Shown piece by piece: positions 17,240 to 25,447 of a stretch of 64,000 nucleotides of DNA. The position numbers and the translations under genes were made by a program. The DNA is from Candidatus Peregrinibacteria bacterium GW2011_GWF2_38_29 (GTDB lineage: Bacteria; Patescibacteriota; Gracilibacteria; UBA1369; UBA12463). Position 1 is the stretch's first letter. Each line of letters opens with the position of its first letter. The notes beneath the pieces are model-generated. The model was not told the DNA's origin. It searched no databases and was given only the letters and a program-made list of their open reading frames with translations. The stretch is taken from assembly GCA_000992695.1 (NCBI GenBank), contig LBUS01000002.1, positions 1-64,000 on the forward strand, read 5' to 3'.

Positions 17240-17542
17240 TGGCTCCCGAGGTCAGGTTCGAACTGACGACCCACCGGTTACATTTATCTTCAAGTTTCCT
17301 TGAAGGATGGACTATATCATCATCCTTTCGGATGCGAGGCGTTTCGACCGTTAAAATTTAGCGGCCTACTCCTTTCGGATAGTCTCTGAACCTTCCGTGA
17401 ATTTTAAAGTTCACGGCTTGGCTGCGGATTACCTTGGTTTTACTTTAGGCTTCCCGCAATTAACCTCGTTTTTCATCCTAAATTTCTTTAGGAAGCTGCG
17501 ATTATTTCACAGCCGGTTGCTCTACCACTGAGCTACTCGGGA
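17240..17542 (-). tRNA. tRNA-Asn(GTT) interrupted by a group I intron; CCA encoded
   Basis: Exons TCCCGAGTAGCTCAGTGGTAGAGCAACCGGCTGT and TAACCGGTGGGTCGTCAGTTCGAACCTGACCTCGGGAGCCA join into a full cloverleaf with anticodon GTT. Confidence 0.95.
17281..17508 (-). other. group I self-splicing intron, 228 nt, no ORF, inserted between anticodon positions 35 and 36
   Basis: P1 GCUGU/GCAGC with U.G at the 5' splice site; P3 CGAGG/CCTCG; P4 TGCGG/CCGCA; P6 CCGTGAA/TTCACGG; P7 core TTCAGAGACTA...GATATAGTCC; P8 CATCC-GAAA-GGATG; P9 CTTCAAG-GAAA-CTTGAAG; terminal omega-G. Confidence 0.95.
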
Positions 17543-17590
17543 GTTTTAAAGAACAGGAGAATTATACCTATGCTTGAATTTTTTACAATA

Positions 17591-18832
17591 TTATTTTAGC
17601 TGAAAGCAAAAAATCTCACGTGCGACGAACTGATCCGGGCGGTCATAAATCAAAGAAGAGCGTTTTTTTGGAGAAAGGGGAGCGACGGTGAAGCCGAATT
17701 CGAGTGCTTTTTCCGGAATGCTTTCGATATAGCGATAACTAAATTTATCACGGAATGCGGCGAGTGCGAGGATTATCGGGCATTTTATTTTTAATTCGCT
17801 GAGTTTTTTGAGAGTTGCGACGTATAAAGCTTCAAGTTCTGCGCTTATTGCTGCGATTTCTTCGAGCGTTGGTTTTTTGATGAGGCGTGGGCCAAGATAA
17901 GATTCTCCAACAATTGCGTCGATTTTGTCCGGTAAATCGGATGCTTTTAAATCATTTATATCTTTTGCGAAAATGTATGATTTTGGTTCTTGTAATTCAT
18001 ATTCTTTTGAGAGCCAATTAATATTTATTTGTGTGTCTTTGATTGCTTTTTCGGCCTTATCTGAGCCAACAACTTCAGCACCCATCAAAAGTGCTTCGCA
18101 TAAAATTGTGCCGTTTCCGCAGAATGGGTCATAGATTACAGGATTTTTATTTTGAAGCGATGAATCGAACTTATTTATGCCGGAAAGGTTTATCATAATC
18201 TGCGCGGTTTTTGGTGGGAGCATGCCGGAATCCATGTTTCTTGCAGGGCGATTAAAATCGCGATGTTCGTATGATTCAAAATCTTGAATTGCAACCGTTT
18301 CCGTTATATAAATCTTTTCTCCGATTTTTATAATTGAGGCTTCCAAGCCCTTATCTATCATCTTTTCTTCCACGACAATCACATTATGAACGTTCTGAAA
18401 ATCTTTATTTACAAACCTTGAAGAGCGGCCATTTTCTGTCAGAAATTTTTTAATATTTTTTAATGAATTCTTTAGAATATTTTCACTTTTAGCATGTAAA
18501 TTGTGGACACTTATTCCATAAACTATCTTTGAAGATGAAGATGCAAACTTTTCTAAAATGCGGTGAGTGATCACTGCGCAAGCCGTTTCGGTCAGGGTGT
18601 TTACAGGGAACCGGAGTTCGCTCAAAACTTTTGAAATTTTGATTGTTCCACCAAGAATATTCAAAATTCCTTGAGGGTTTGAAAGAGGTTTTGAGAGCGA
18701 TAAGGCGTAAAAACCGTCTTCGTATCCGATCATTTGGTCGCCTTCGCTCATTAGCCCTTTTAATTCCATGAATGACAATTCCGGGACCCTGCCGAGCGAA
18801 AAAATATATAAATTTTGATCTAATGAAACCAT
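17591..18832 (-). CDS. Trm11/UPF0020-type RNA (tRNA guanine-N2-like) methyltransferase
   Basis: YDPFCGNGTILCEALLMGAEVVGSDKAEKAI and catalytic region DAIVGESYLGPRL. Confidence 0.8.
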   Translation of the reverse strand: MVSLDQNLYIFSLGRVPELSFMELKGLMSEGDQMIGYEDGFYALSLSKPLSNPQGILNILGGTIKISKVLSELRFPVNTLTETACAVITHRILEKFASSSSKIVYGISVHNLHAKSENILKNSLKNIKKFLTENGRSSRFVNKDFQNVHNVIVVEEKMIDKGLEASIIKIGEKIYITETVAIQDFESYEHRDFNRPARNMDSGMLPPKTAQIMINLSGINKFDSSLQNKNPVIYDPFCGNGTILCEALLMGAEVVGSDKAEKAIKDTQININWLSKEYELQEPKSYIFAKDINDLKASDLPDKIDAIVGESYLGPRLIKKPTLEEIAAISAELEALYVATLKKLSELKIKCPIILALAAFRDKFSYRYIESIPEKALEFGFTVAPLSPKKRSSLIYDRPDQFVAREIFCFQLK

Positions 18833-19104
18833 CTAATTTTGTTACTTTGGCTGTGATTTGTGTTCTAAGTATAGCTATATTCATGTTTTTTGGCTATAGC
18901 ATTGGAAGATATGTGCAAATGGACGCTATGCGAGGCGGAATTGAGTTTATTCCGGATATCAATCCCGGAGTTTGTGCGGTTGATATAAATGAAATTACTG
19001 ATTATGAATTGCGCGGGAGTATAGGTGAAAAACATGTGCGAGTGCGATATAAAGGCAAAGTTGTGATTCCTGATGCGGCTCGAAATTTTACGATTCAATA
19101 TTAA
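18823..19104 (+). CDS. hypothetical single-TM protein (start reassigned)
   Basis: MKPSNFVTLAVICVLSIAIFMFFGYSIGRYV N-terminal TM; divergent, 10-nt overlap with the methyltransferase start. Confidence 0.65.
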   Translation: MKPSNFVTLAVICVLSIAIFMFFGYSIGRYVQMDAMRGGIEFIPDINPGVCAVDINEITDYELRGSIGEKHVRVRYKGKVVIPDAARNFTIQY

Positions 19105-19195
19105 CCTTTATCCGACAAGCGGTTTTTATTGTGCGGTCGATTTTTGCGTATTATAGTGTCAACGATTTTTCATCAAAAATTTAACAAAAATTTAT

Positions 19196-19720
19196 ATGGC
19201 GATGTCTTTAAACAGAGTTCAATTGATTGGAAACGTGACGCGTGATCCTGAAATGCGCGAAATTCCGGGCGGAAGCATGGTTGCAAGCTTTGGAATTGCA
19301 ACAAATTTTACATGGAATGATGCTCAGGGAAATCGTCAGTCAAAAGTCGAATTTCATAATATTGTGGCCTGGAGGAAACTGGCTGAAATTTGCTCAACTT
19401 ATTTGAAAAAGGGAAGCAAAGTTTTTATTGAAGGAAGGCTTCAGACTCGAGAATGGGAAGGCCAAGATGGTGTAAAAAGATATAGGACTGAAATTATTGC
19501 GGATAATATGATTATGTTGGATAAAAAGGGGAGCGAATCGGGCGAAATGGGTGCTGGTATGGGTGCAGGAGCAAGCGCGGGTGCGAGTTATGCGGAAAGA
19601 CCACATAAGGCGGTTGCAAAGAAGGCTGAGGGCTCTGGCGAGGGTGCGGGCGCGGATGAAATGGCGGTTGATGCTGTGCCGGCTGGAGAAGAAATTAATA
19701 TTGAGGACTTGCCATTTTAG
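19196..19720 (+). CDS. ssb: single-stranded DNA-binding protein
   Basis: MSLNRVQLIGNVTRDPEMREIPGGSMVASFGIATN... and acidic C-terminal tip EDLPF. Confidence 0.97.
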   Translation: MAMSLNRVQLIGNVTRDPEMREIPGGSMVASFGIATNFTWNDAQGNRQSKVEFHNIVAWRKLAEICSTYLKKGSKVFIEGRLQTREWEGQDGVKRYRTEIIADNMIMLDKKGSESGEMGAGMGAGASAGASYAERPHKAVAKKAEGSGEGAGADEMAVDAVPAGEEINIEDLPF

Positions 19721-19762
19721 AGGATGGCGGTTTAGTTTTGAGCTTGCCGCGCAGGCCGGAAA

Positions 19763-19808
19763 GGAATTCTATGTAATGCAATAAAATAAAAATTGCGTAA
19801 TATTTTTT
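19763..19808. repeat. interspersed inverted-repeat element, copy 1
   Basis: GGAATTCTATGTAATGCAATAAAATAAAAATTGCGTAATATTTTTT, about 41/46 identical to 58638..58683. Confidence 0.65.
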
Positions 19809-19825
19809 TGCCCCGGGGCAAAAAA
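19804..19825. other. 22-bp perfect palindrome TTTTTTGCCCCGGGGCAAAAAA
   Basis: Direct reading. Confidence 0.85.
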
Positions 19826-19918
19826 TTGTTATTAAAATTGAGATTTATTTTTTGAGATATTTTTTCGCGTTTGCCATTTTTATTAAATCAATTATAATAA
19901 GCCCTCATTTTAATATTT

Positions 19919-20305
19919 ATGGGAAAAGTAAAAAACTTAGACGATGTTTTGCCTCTTGATGATGATCCTTTGTCTAAAGACGAGGTTGATGCTTTGTGCA
20001 ATGATAGGCCGAAAACTCGCGGTGGATGCGTTGGTGCTTATAGGCCATGTCCTCATATCTCTTGTCATCATAATTTGTATTTGAATGTTAATGAAGAAAC
20101 AGGAGCGGTTTCGCTTAATAATGCCGGTGTTGACGTCCTTGCTGTTGATCCTGACAAGTCGTGCGCTTTGGATATTGCTGATGCGGGCGAGCACTCTTCA
20201 GACGAGGTTCAGTGGGTCATGCCTTCTTTGTCCGTTGACGCTATTGAGCGCATAGAGCAAGTTGCCTTAAGAAGGCTTAGGCCTTATCTTAGGAGGATTT
20301 TATAA
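19919..20305 (+). CDS. Cys-motif/degenerate sigma-region-4-like protein, paralogue of 12071..13069
   Basis: RPCPHISCHHNLYLNVNEETGAVSL...SCALDIADAGEHSSDEVQWVMPSLSVDAIERIEQVALRRLR. Confidence 0.75.
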   Translation: MGKVKNLDDVLPLDDDPLSKDEVDALCNDRPKTRGGCVGAYRPCPHISCHHNLYLNVNEETGAVSLNNAGVDVLAVDPDKSCALDIADAGEHSSDEVQWVMPSLSVDAIERIEQVALRRLRPYLRRIL

Positions 20306-20312
20306 TATAAAT

Positions 20313-20351
20313 AAAAAGCCACTCAGAAGTATTTGTGTGAGTGGCTTTTTT
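20313..20351. terminator. bidirectional intrinsic terminator
   Basis: AAAAGCCACTCA...TGAGTGGCTTTTTT. Confidence 0.8.
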
Positions 20352-20383
20352 GATAAATTCCAACTTATTTATCTTCTTTATTG

Positions 20384-20443
20384 TTACTTTATTTTTTGTT
20401 TTTGTTTTTGAGGAATGTCTTCCTTTTGTGTTTTTGTTGGCAT
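20384..20443 (-). CDS. possible 19-aa basic peptide MPTKTQKEDIPQKQKQKIK
   Basis: Short ORF between a minus-strand TATAAT and a terminator; ATG lies within a TGGCAT/ATGCCA hairpin. Confidence 0.25.
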   Translation of the reverse strand: MPTKTQKEDIPQKQKQKIK

Positions 20444-20542
20444 TGTTGGGATGCCAAAGTAACAATTCAGAGATTTGAATGAACAAATCCTATAATTATA
20501 GCAGAGATTAGCTGAAAAGTCAAAGCTGGAATTCGGGCATGT

Positions 20543-20548
20543 TATAAT
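20543..20548 (+). promoter_or_regulatory. extended -10 TGtTATAAT exactly 6 nt before the gmk ATG (leaderless promoter)
   Basis: TGTTATAAT-AGGCGC-ATG. Confidence 0.65.
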
Positions 20549-20554
20549 AGGCGC

Positions 20555-21112
20555 ATGAGTAAATTAGTTTTAATTGTTGGACCGTCCGGATCAGGTAAGG
20601 GGACTGTAATTGAGGAGCTTAAAAAGCGTCATCCGGAGTTTGTTTATCCGGTTTCTTGCACAACGCGCGCTCCGCGCGCGGGCGAAATTCCCGGCACGAC
20701 TTATAATTACATTTCCGAAGAAGAATTCAAAAAAAATATAGAAAACGGCGAATTTTTGGAATGGGCGGAAGTGCATAAGCAAAGCTATTACGGTACTCTC
20801 AAAAAACCGATTTTAGAGGCTCTTGAAAGTGGAAAAACAGTGGTTCGTGAAGTTGATATTCAGGGATTCAAATCTATAAAAAATATATTTCCAAAAGAAC
20901 AATTACTTTCCATATTTTTAATTTCAAGTTTGGATGAGCTTAAGGCGCGAATTCTGCACCGCGGTCCAATGTCGGATGAAGAGCTTGCGCGAAGAATGCA
21001 AAGCGCAACGAACGAGATGAGCGATTCTGTTTTGTGCGATTTCAAAGTGAAGAGTCCGCAGGGGAAAATCAAGGAGATTACAGATGAGGTTGAAAAGATT
21101 ATTTTGAATTGA
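20555..21112 (+). CDS. gmk: guanylate kinase
   Basis: LIVGPSGSGKGTVIEEL, SCTTRAPRAGEIPGTTYNYISEEEF, REVDIQGFKSIK. Confidence 0.96.
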   Translation: MSKLVLIVGPSGSGKGTVIEELKKRHPEFVYPVSCTTRAPRAGEIPGTTYNYISEEEFKKNIENGEFLEWAEVHKQSYYGTLKKPILEALESGKTVVREVDIQGFKSIKNIFPKEQLLSIFLISSLDELKARILHRGPMSDEELARRMQSATNEMSDSVLCDFKVKSPQGKIKEITDEVEKIILN

Positions 21113-21171
21113 AATTTGCGTTATTTGGAATGTTTGTTAGAATAAAATCTTATTTAATTTTTTTATAAATA

Positions 21172-21537
21172 ATGGTTTTCGGAAGAATTGAGAACGTTGG
21201 CATTACAGAAACTATATTGCCCGGCAGTCAGGCGTGGCGAGACTTGTGTCGTGCGTTTTATAGTTACGTAACTTCCGTGGCTCCTGGCGGAAAACACATT
21301 AAAAGGAAAGTTGTACGTGTTAGTGCTATTATTGATGGAGTTAGAATTGATGATATTTTATGTGCGGTGTATGACAGTTGTGTCCGTATTTTGAATAGGA
21401 GTTCGTGTTGTGGCAAAGAGCGTCGTCGCGATATTGAATTAATAGTTAAAGAGATTTGTGACCAGCTTAAAGACAAAGGACTATTGGTTGGCGGTGCGAT
21501 TTCTGATTTTTATTACGAATATAGAGAAGAATTATGA
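21172..21537 (+). CDS. hypothetical protein (121 aa)
   Basis: ORF with upstream TAGAAT and A-rich leader. Confidence 0.6.
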   Translation: MVFGRIENVGITETILPGSQAWRDLCRAFYSYVTSVAPGGKHIKRKVVRVSAIIDGVRIDDILCAVYDSCVRILNRSSCCGKERRRDIELIVKEICDQLKDKGLLVGGAISDFYYEYREEL

Positions 21538-21720
21538 GCCAAAGTAGTTAACTTTTTGTAAGTCTTCTAATGTTGCTTGTATTTGATTTCCGGTTTCAAC
21601 TTGGATCGTTTGGGGTTGTTCGATTTTGATAATTTCCGTGGATGGTGTATGTAAATGCAAATATTTTATTGTTGAGTCTGCGCTTGATCGTATGCCGGTT
21701 TCCATGTTCATTGGTTTCAT
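21532..21720 (-). CDS. hypothetical short protein (62 aa)
   Basis: ORF convergent with 21172..21537; A/T-rich start context; no homology recognised. Confidence 0.35.
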   Translation of the reverse strand: MKPMNMETGIRSSADSTIKYLHLHTPSTEIIKIEQPQTIQVETGNQIQATLEDLQKVNYFGS

Positions 21721-21757
21721 ATTTATATTGTTAAAAAATAATATACATACAAAAAAC

Positions 21758-21777
21758 GCCTCTCGCGGTGGAGAGGC
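21758..21777. terminator. hairpin GCCTCTC-gcggtg-GAGAGGC with flanking A and T runs
   Basis: Direct reading. Confidence 0.6.
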
Positions 21778-21922
21778 TTATTTTTAACGTGAAAATCTCT
21801 CCATCGCTATGGGCTTGTAATCGTAAGGCTGATAATGAGAGATTTTTGTACCATCAAAATATAAAACGAATTTTTTGTGAATTTGTTTCAATGTGGTAGA
21901 ATTTGGGGCGTTATTTCATCGT

Positions 21923-21940
21923 TGGGGTGTCGCCAAGTGG
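21923..21940 (+). pseudogene. truncated 5' fragment of tRNA-Gln (18 nt)
   Basis: TGGGGTGTCGCCAAGTGG identical to the 5' end of the intact tRNA 107 bp downstream. Confidence 0.7.
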
Positions 21941-22029
21941 GAACTCCGCTTCGCTTCGTTGCCGCTTGTGTGTAAGCCAATGTAATGTACGTTAATAGAT
22001 GTTGTTGTAGATTGTAAGCTTATTTCCTC

Positions 22030-22103
22030 TGGGGTGTCGCCAAGTGGTAAGGCAACTGGCTCTGAACCAGTCACCCGGGGTTCGAATCCCTGCACCCCAG
22101 CCA
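22030..22103 (+). tRNA. tRNA-Gln(CTG), CCA encoded
   Basis: TGGGGTG/CACCCCA acceptor, ACTGG-CTCTGAA-CCAGT anticodon arm, GGTTCGAATCC T arm. Confidence 0.96.
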
Positions 22104-22209
22104 AGAATGTTTTTTTATTTAATTATGAAAGAAAAATCTTTCTTGTTTTGTATTATGGATAGAAAGATCGATCAATCTAATTAATCAATTTTATTAACAA
22201 AAAAGTAGT

Positions 22210-22590
22210 ATGAAAAAAACAATGTTAGGATTGGGAGTGTTAGTGTCGGCTTTGAGTCTTGTTGGGTTGTCTACAGGAGTAGTTTTTGCTTATCAAGGTA
22301 ATCCAAGCGTTCAGGGGCCAAATTATACAGCAGAACGTCACGAAGCTATGACTCAGGCATTTGAGAAGGGAGATTATAGTGCTTGGAAAAATCTTATGCA
22401 GGGACGAGGTAGAGTAACGCAAGTTGTCAATGAAGGTAACTTCACAAAATTTGCTGAGGCACATAAATTGGCAGTGCAGGGAAAAACCGTTGAAGCACAG
22501 AAAATTCGTCAAGAGCTTGGACTGGGATTACAAAATGGTTCCGGTAAAGCAGCAGGAAAAATGGGTTCTGGGAGAGGCTTGAATCGTTAA
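22210..22590 (+). CDS. small exported hypothetical protein
   Basis: Clear signal peptide MKKTMLGLGVLVSALSLVGLSTGVVFA; Gly/basic tail. Confidence 0.75.
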   Translation: MKKTMLGLGVLVSALSLVGLSTGVVFAYQGNPSVQGPNYTAERHEAMTQAFEKGDYSAWKNLMQGRGRVTQVVNEGNFTKFAEAHKLAVQGKTVEAQKIRQELGLGLQNGSGKAAGKMGSGRGLNR

Positions 22591-22606
22591 AATGCCAAGG
22601 TTTCGG

Positions 22607-22644
22607 ATACACTAAATTCCGATCATGATCGGAATTTAGTGTAT
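22607..22644. terminator. 38-bp perfect palindrome, possible bidirectional terminator
   Basis: ATACACTAAATTCCGATCATGATCGGAATTTAGTGTAT. Confidence 0.75.
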
Positions 22645-22674
22645 ATATCGTGAGTTTTATGTAAAATATCTTGT

Positions 22675-23217
22675 ATGATAAACAATGAGAAGTTTACGGA
22701 TGAAGAAATAGTTGAGAAAGTCCGATCTGTTGATCAGGAATTTTATGTAGTGATTATGGAAAGATATCAGAATAAACTCTTGAGATATGCTATGAATATA
22801 ACCGGAGATGAGGATACGGCGGTGGATGTTGTGCAAGAGTCTTTTATTAAGGCTTTTATTAATTTGAAAAGTTTTGATCTGAAGAAAAAGTTTTCCAGTT
22901 GGATCTATCGGATTGTTCACAATGAAGCGATGAACAGTGTAAAAAAATATCTAAAAGAGACACCTCTCCCGGACCATATTGATTCCCAAAGTGATGAAGA
23001 TCTTGAAGATGATTTTAAGCAGAAAGAAACTGTAGCTAAAGTTAAAAAATGTTTGAAAAAAATACCGTTATTATATTCTGAGCCCCTTTCTCTTTATTTC
23101 ATTGAAGAAAAATCATATGAGGAGATAAGCGATATATTGCGAATACCAATGGGTACAGTCGCTATTCGTATTAACCGAGCAAAAAAATTAATGAAAAATA
23201 TATGTCAAAAGAATTAA
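22675..23217 (+). CDS. RNA polymerase sigma factor, sigma-70/ECF family
   Basis: YAMNITGDEDTAVDVVQESFIKAFINLKSFD...FSSWIYRIVHNEAMNSVKK; region 4 EKSYEEISDILRIPMGTVAIRINRAKKLMK. Confidence 0.93.
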   Translation: MINNEKFTDEEIVEKVRSVDQEFYVVIMERYQNKLLRYAMNITGDEDTAVDVVQESFIKAFINLKSFDLKKKFSSWIYRIVHNEAMNSVKKYLKETPLPDHIDSQSDEDLEDDFKQKETVAKVKKCLKKIPLLYSEPLSLYFIEEKSYEEISDILRIPMGTVAIRINRAKKLMKNICQKN

Positions 23218-23648
23218 AAAACATTACCAGCGCTATTATGGGAAAAATCCATCATGGCGAAATAAAAATGCGTTCGAGATTATATTATATTCTTGGATCG
23301 TTGCTTGCGATAAGCGGATTGGCGGCTTCGATTATTGTTTCGGTATTTTTTATAAGCTTAACGCGATTTATGTTGCGTGCCCATGGCCCTATGGGGCAAA
23401 TTCGTTTGGATCAATTAATATCAAGTTTTCCTTGGTGGGCGCCGATATTTGCCATTATATCTTTAGCGACAGGTTTGTGGCTTCTTCGTAAGTATGAATT
23501 TTCTTATAAAAGAAAGCCATGGATGATAATCATAGGCTTTATTATTACGATTTTAATTGTTGGAATTGTTATTGATATGATTGGTTTAGACGATGTATGG
23601 TTGCGTCATGGTCCGATGAAGGGAATTATGGGACGATTTTCGAGATAA
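23202..23648 (+). CDS. membrane protein overlapping the sigma gene (candidate anti-sigma partner)
   Basis: 16-nt overlap with the sigma gene; hydrophobic segments after a short cytosolic N-terminus. Confidence 0.65.
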   Translation: MSKELKNITSAIMGKIHHGEIKMRSRLYYILGSLLAISGLAASIIVSVFFISLTRFMLRAHGPMGQIRLDQLISSFPWWAPIFAIISLATGLWLLRKYEFSYKRKPWMIIIGFIITILIVGIVIDMIGLDDVWLRHGPMKGIMGRFSR

Positions 23649-23755
23649 CAGTTAAGTACTTAATGTAATGGTGTTAGACCTGGTTAGCCGATTAGAATTG
23701 TTAAGATTGCGGTAAAGGTTTGTTGTATTGTTTTTATTCTTGATTTAAATAAGTT

Positions 23756-24055
23756 ATGGGTATATATTCATTATGGTTTTATTCTTTAACTAAATGGATT
23801 ATGCCAAACTTTGATAAAATGGGCCCTGCTGGACAAGGGTCTATGACTGGACAGGGACTTGGTTCTTGTTCCGGAAATCAGCAATCAAATATGGGAGGTA
23901 GGATGGGACGTGGAACGGGTTTTGGAGGAGGAAGAGGATGTTGCGGAAGAGGGTTTTTTCGAAATTCTTCAGTTTCTCTTGAAGATCAAGAGAAATTCTT
24001 GGAGAATAGACTTGAAGCCGTTCGCAAGCTTAAAAAATCTAATCCCATAAAATAG
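23756..24055 (+). CDS. Gly/Met-rich DUF5320-like protein
   Basis: GPAGQGSMTGQGLGSCSGN...GRGTGFGGGRGCCGRGFFRN...LEDQEKFLENRLEAVRKLK. Confidence 0.7.
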   Translation: MGIYSLWFYSLTKWIMPNFDKMGPAGQGSMTGQGLGSCSGNQQSNMGGRMGRGTGFGGGRGCCGRGFFRNSSVSLEDQEKFLENRLEAVRKLKKSNPIK

Positions 24056-24330
24056 TGCCTCGACCAAGATTATGTAGAAGAATAGGGCTTAATCCTAAAG
24101 TCACTTTTTATAAACCTCAGGGAATTCCAATGAGGCATTTAAAAACGATAGAGTTGACCCATGAAGAATGGGAAGCTTTGAGATTAAAGCATATGGAAGG
24201 GCTTGGCCAAATAGAGTCCGCAAAAAAAATGGATACATCTCAAAGCACTTTGCAGAGGATTTTATCTTCCGCTCAGAAAAAACTTGGACAAGCGGTCGTA
24301 AAAGGATTAGCTGTTAAAATTATTAAGTAG
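24055..24330 (+). CDS. DUF134 family HTH protein (GTG start overlapping the upstream stop)
   Basis: MPRPRLCRRIGLNPKVTFYKPQGIP...ELTHEEWEALRLKHMEGLGQIESAKKMDTSQSTLQRIL. Confidence 0.88.
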   Translation: MPRPRLCRRIGLNPKVTFYKPQGIPMRHLKTIELTHEEWEALRLKHMEGLGQIESAKKMDTSQSTLQRILSSAQKKLGQAVVKGLAVKIIK

Positions 24331-24332
24331 CC

Positions 24333-25445
24333 ATGGAGAAAAAGAAATTTGTATTGACGTACGTGGTAGTTGGAATATCGGTTTTGATTTTAATGTCGGT
24401 TATACCAGGACAAAGCCAAAAGTTTTTTTTAAACGAACAAGGAGATAAATATATTCATGAATTTATACATGGAGAAGTTCAAAGAACAATGCCTTTGTTA
24501 GATGAAGACGAGGTTCAAGTTCTTGGAGTTAAAGTGAATTCAGGCAAAGAAAAAGGAGAAATGATCAGTGCTCCCGTGAGTTCAATGAATAATTTTAATA
24601 CATATAGCATTGGCGATGAAGTGCAGATTTATAAAATGACCGATACGGCAACCGGAAGCGTTAGTTATGAAACTGCTGATTATTATCATCAAGACGGTAT
24701 TCAATGGGTTTTCGTTATTTTTGCCGTGATTGCGATTGTAATAGCTCGTAAAAAGGGGTTAACCGCTATTTTAAGTATTATTATTTCGTTGATTCTTTTT
24801 TATTTTGTTTTCTTGAAAATGATTATGGCCGGATATTCGCCATTGATAGCTTGCTTTCTTTTTGTCTTTATAGTAACTGCGCTGACTATTCCGCTTATTC
24901 ATGGATTTAATAAAAAATCGTTATCTGCCATGTTGGCCATTTTGATTGGGTATTTCTTTTCAATTTTGATTTCGTTTGTTTTTAAAAATATCGTGCAATT
25001 AGGCAATGTTCCGGATGAAGAATTTCGTATGCTTGGGGCCGTATATCCAAACATTGGTCTTTCGGATATATTAATTGCTTCTTTATTTATGGGTGCGATA
25101 GGGGCTTTAATTGATACTGCTATTTCAATATCTTCCGCTATTTTTGAAGCTTTAAAAGGGCATTTGAATAAGACTTTTGGTCAAGTTTATAAGGTTGGCA
25201 TGGAAGTTGGTAAAGATGTTCTTGGTTCTATGATAAATACTTTGCTTTTTGCATATTTGGCTAGTAGTTTGCCTTTTTTAATTATTGTTTCATTGAGTAA
25301 GGGGAGCAGTTTAATTGAATTGGTGAATATGGATTTTATAGCATTGGAATTAACCAGGACATTTATTGGGGCCATATCTCTCGTCGTGTTAATACCAATC
25401 ACAGCTTCAATCTCCGCATATTATTTTACAAAAATTAAAAAATAG
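24333..25445 (+). CDS. YibE/F family membrane protein
   Basis: Multi-TM; VIFAVIAIVIARKKGLTAILSIIISLILF and MGAIGALIDTAISISSAIFE. Confidence 0.85.
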   Translation: MEKKKFVLTYVVVGISVLILMSVIPGQSQKFFLNEQGDKYIHEFIHGEVQRTMPLLDEDEVQVLGVKVNSGKEKGEMISAPVSSMNNFNTYSIGDEVQIYKMTDTATGSVSYETADYYHQDGIQWVFVIFAVIAIVIARKKGLTAILSIIISLILFYFVFLKMIMAGYSPLIACFLFVFIVTALTIPLIHGFNKKSLSAMLAILIGYFFSILISFVFKNIVQLGNVPDEEFRMLGAVYPNIGLSDILIASLFMGAIGALIDTAISISSAIFEALKGHLNKTFGQVYKVGMEVGKDVLGSMINTLLFAYLASSLPFLIIVSLSKGSSLIELVNMDFIALELTRTFIGAISLVVLIPITASISAYYFTKIKK

Positions 25446-25447
25446 AT

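Noticed and set aside
20555-21115. UGA recoding (Gracilibacteria/SR1 code)
   Set aside because: gmk, engB and other conserved genes end naturally at TGA and no in-frame TGA interrupts conserved proteins
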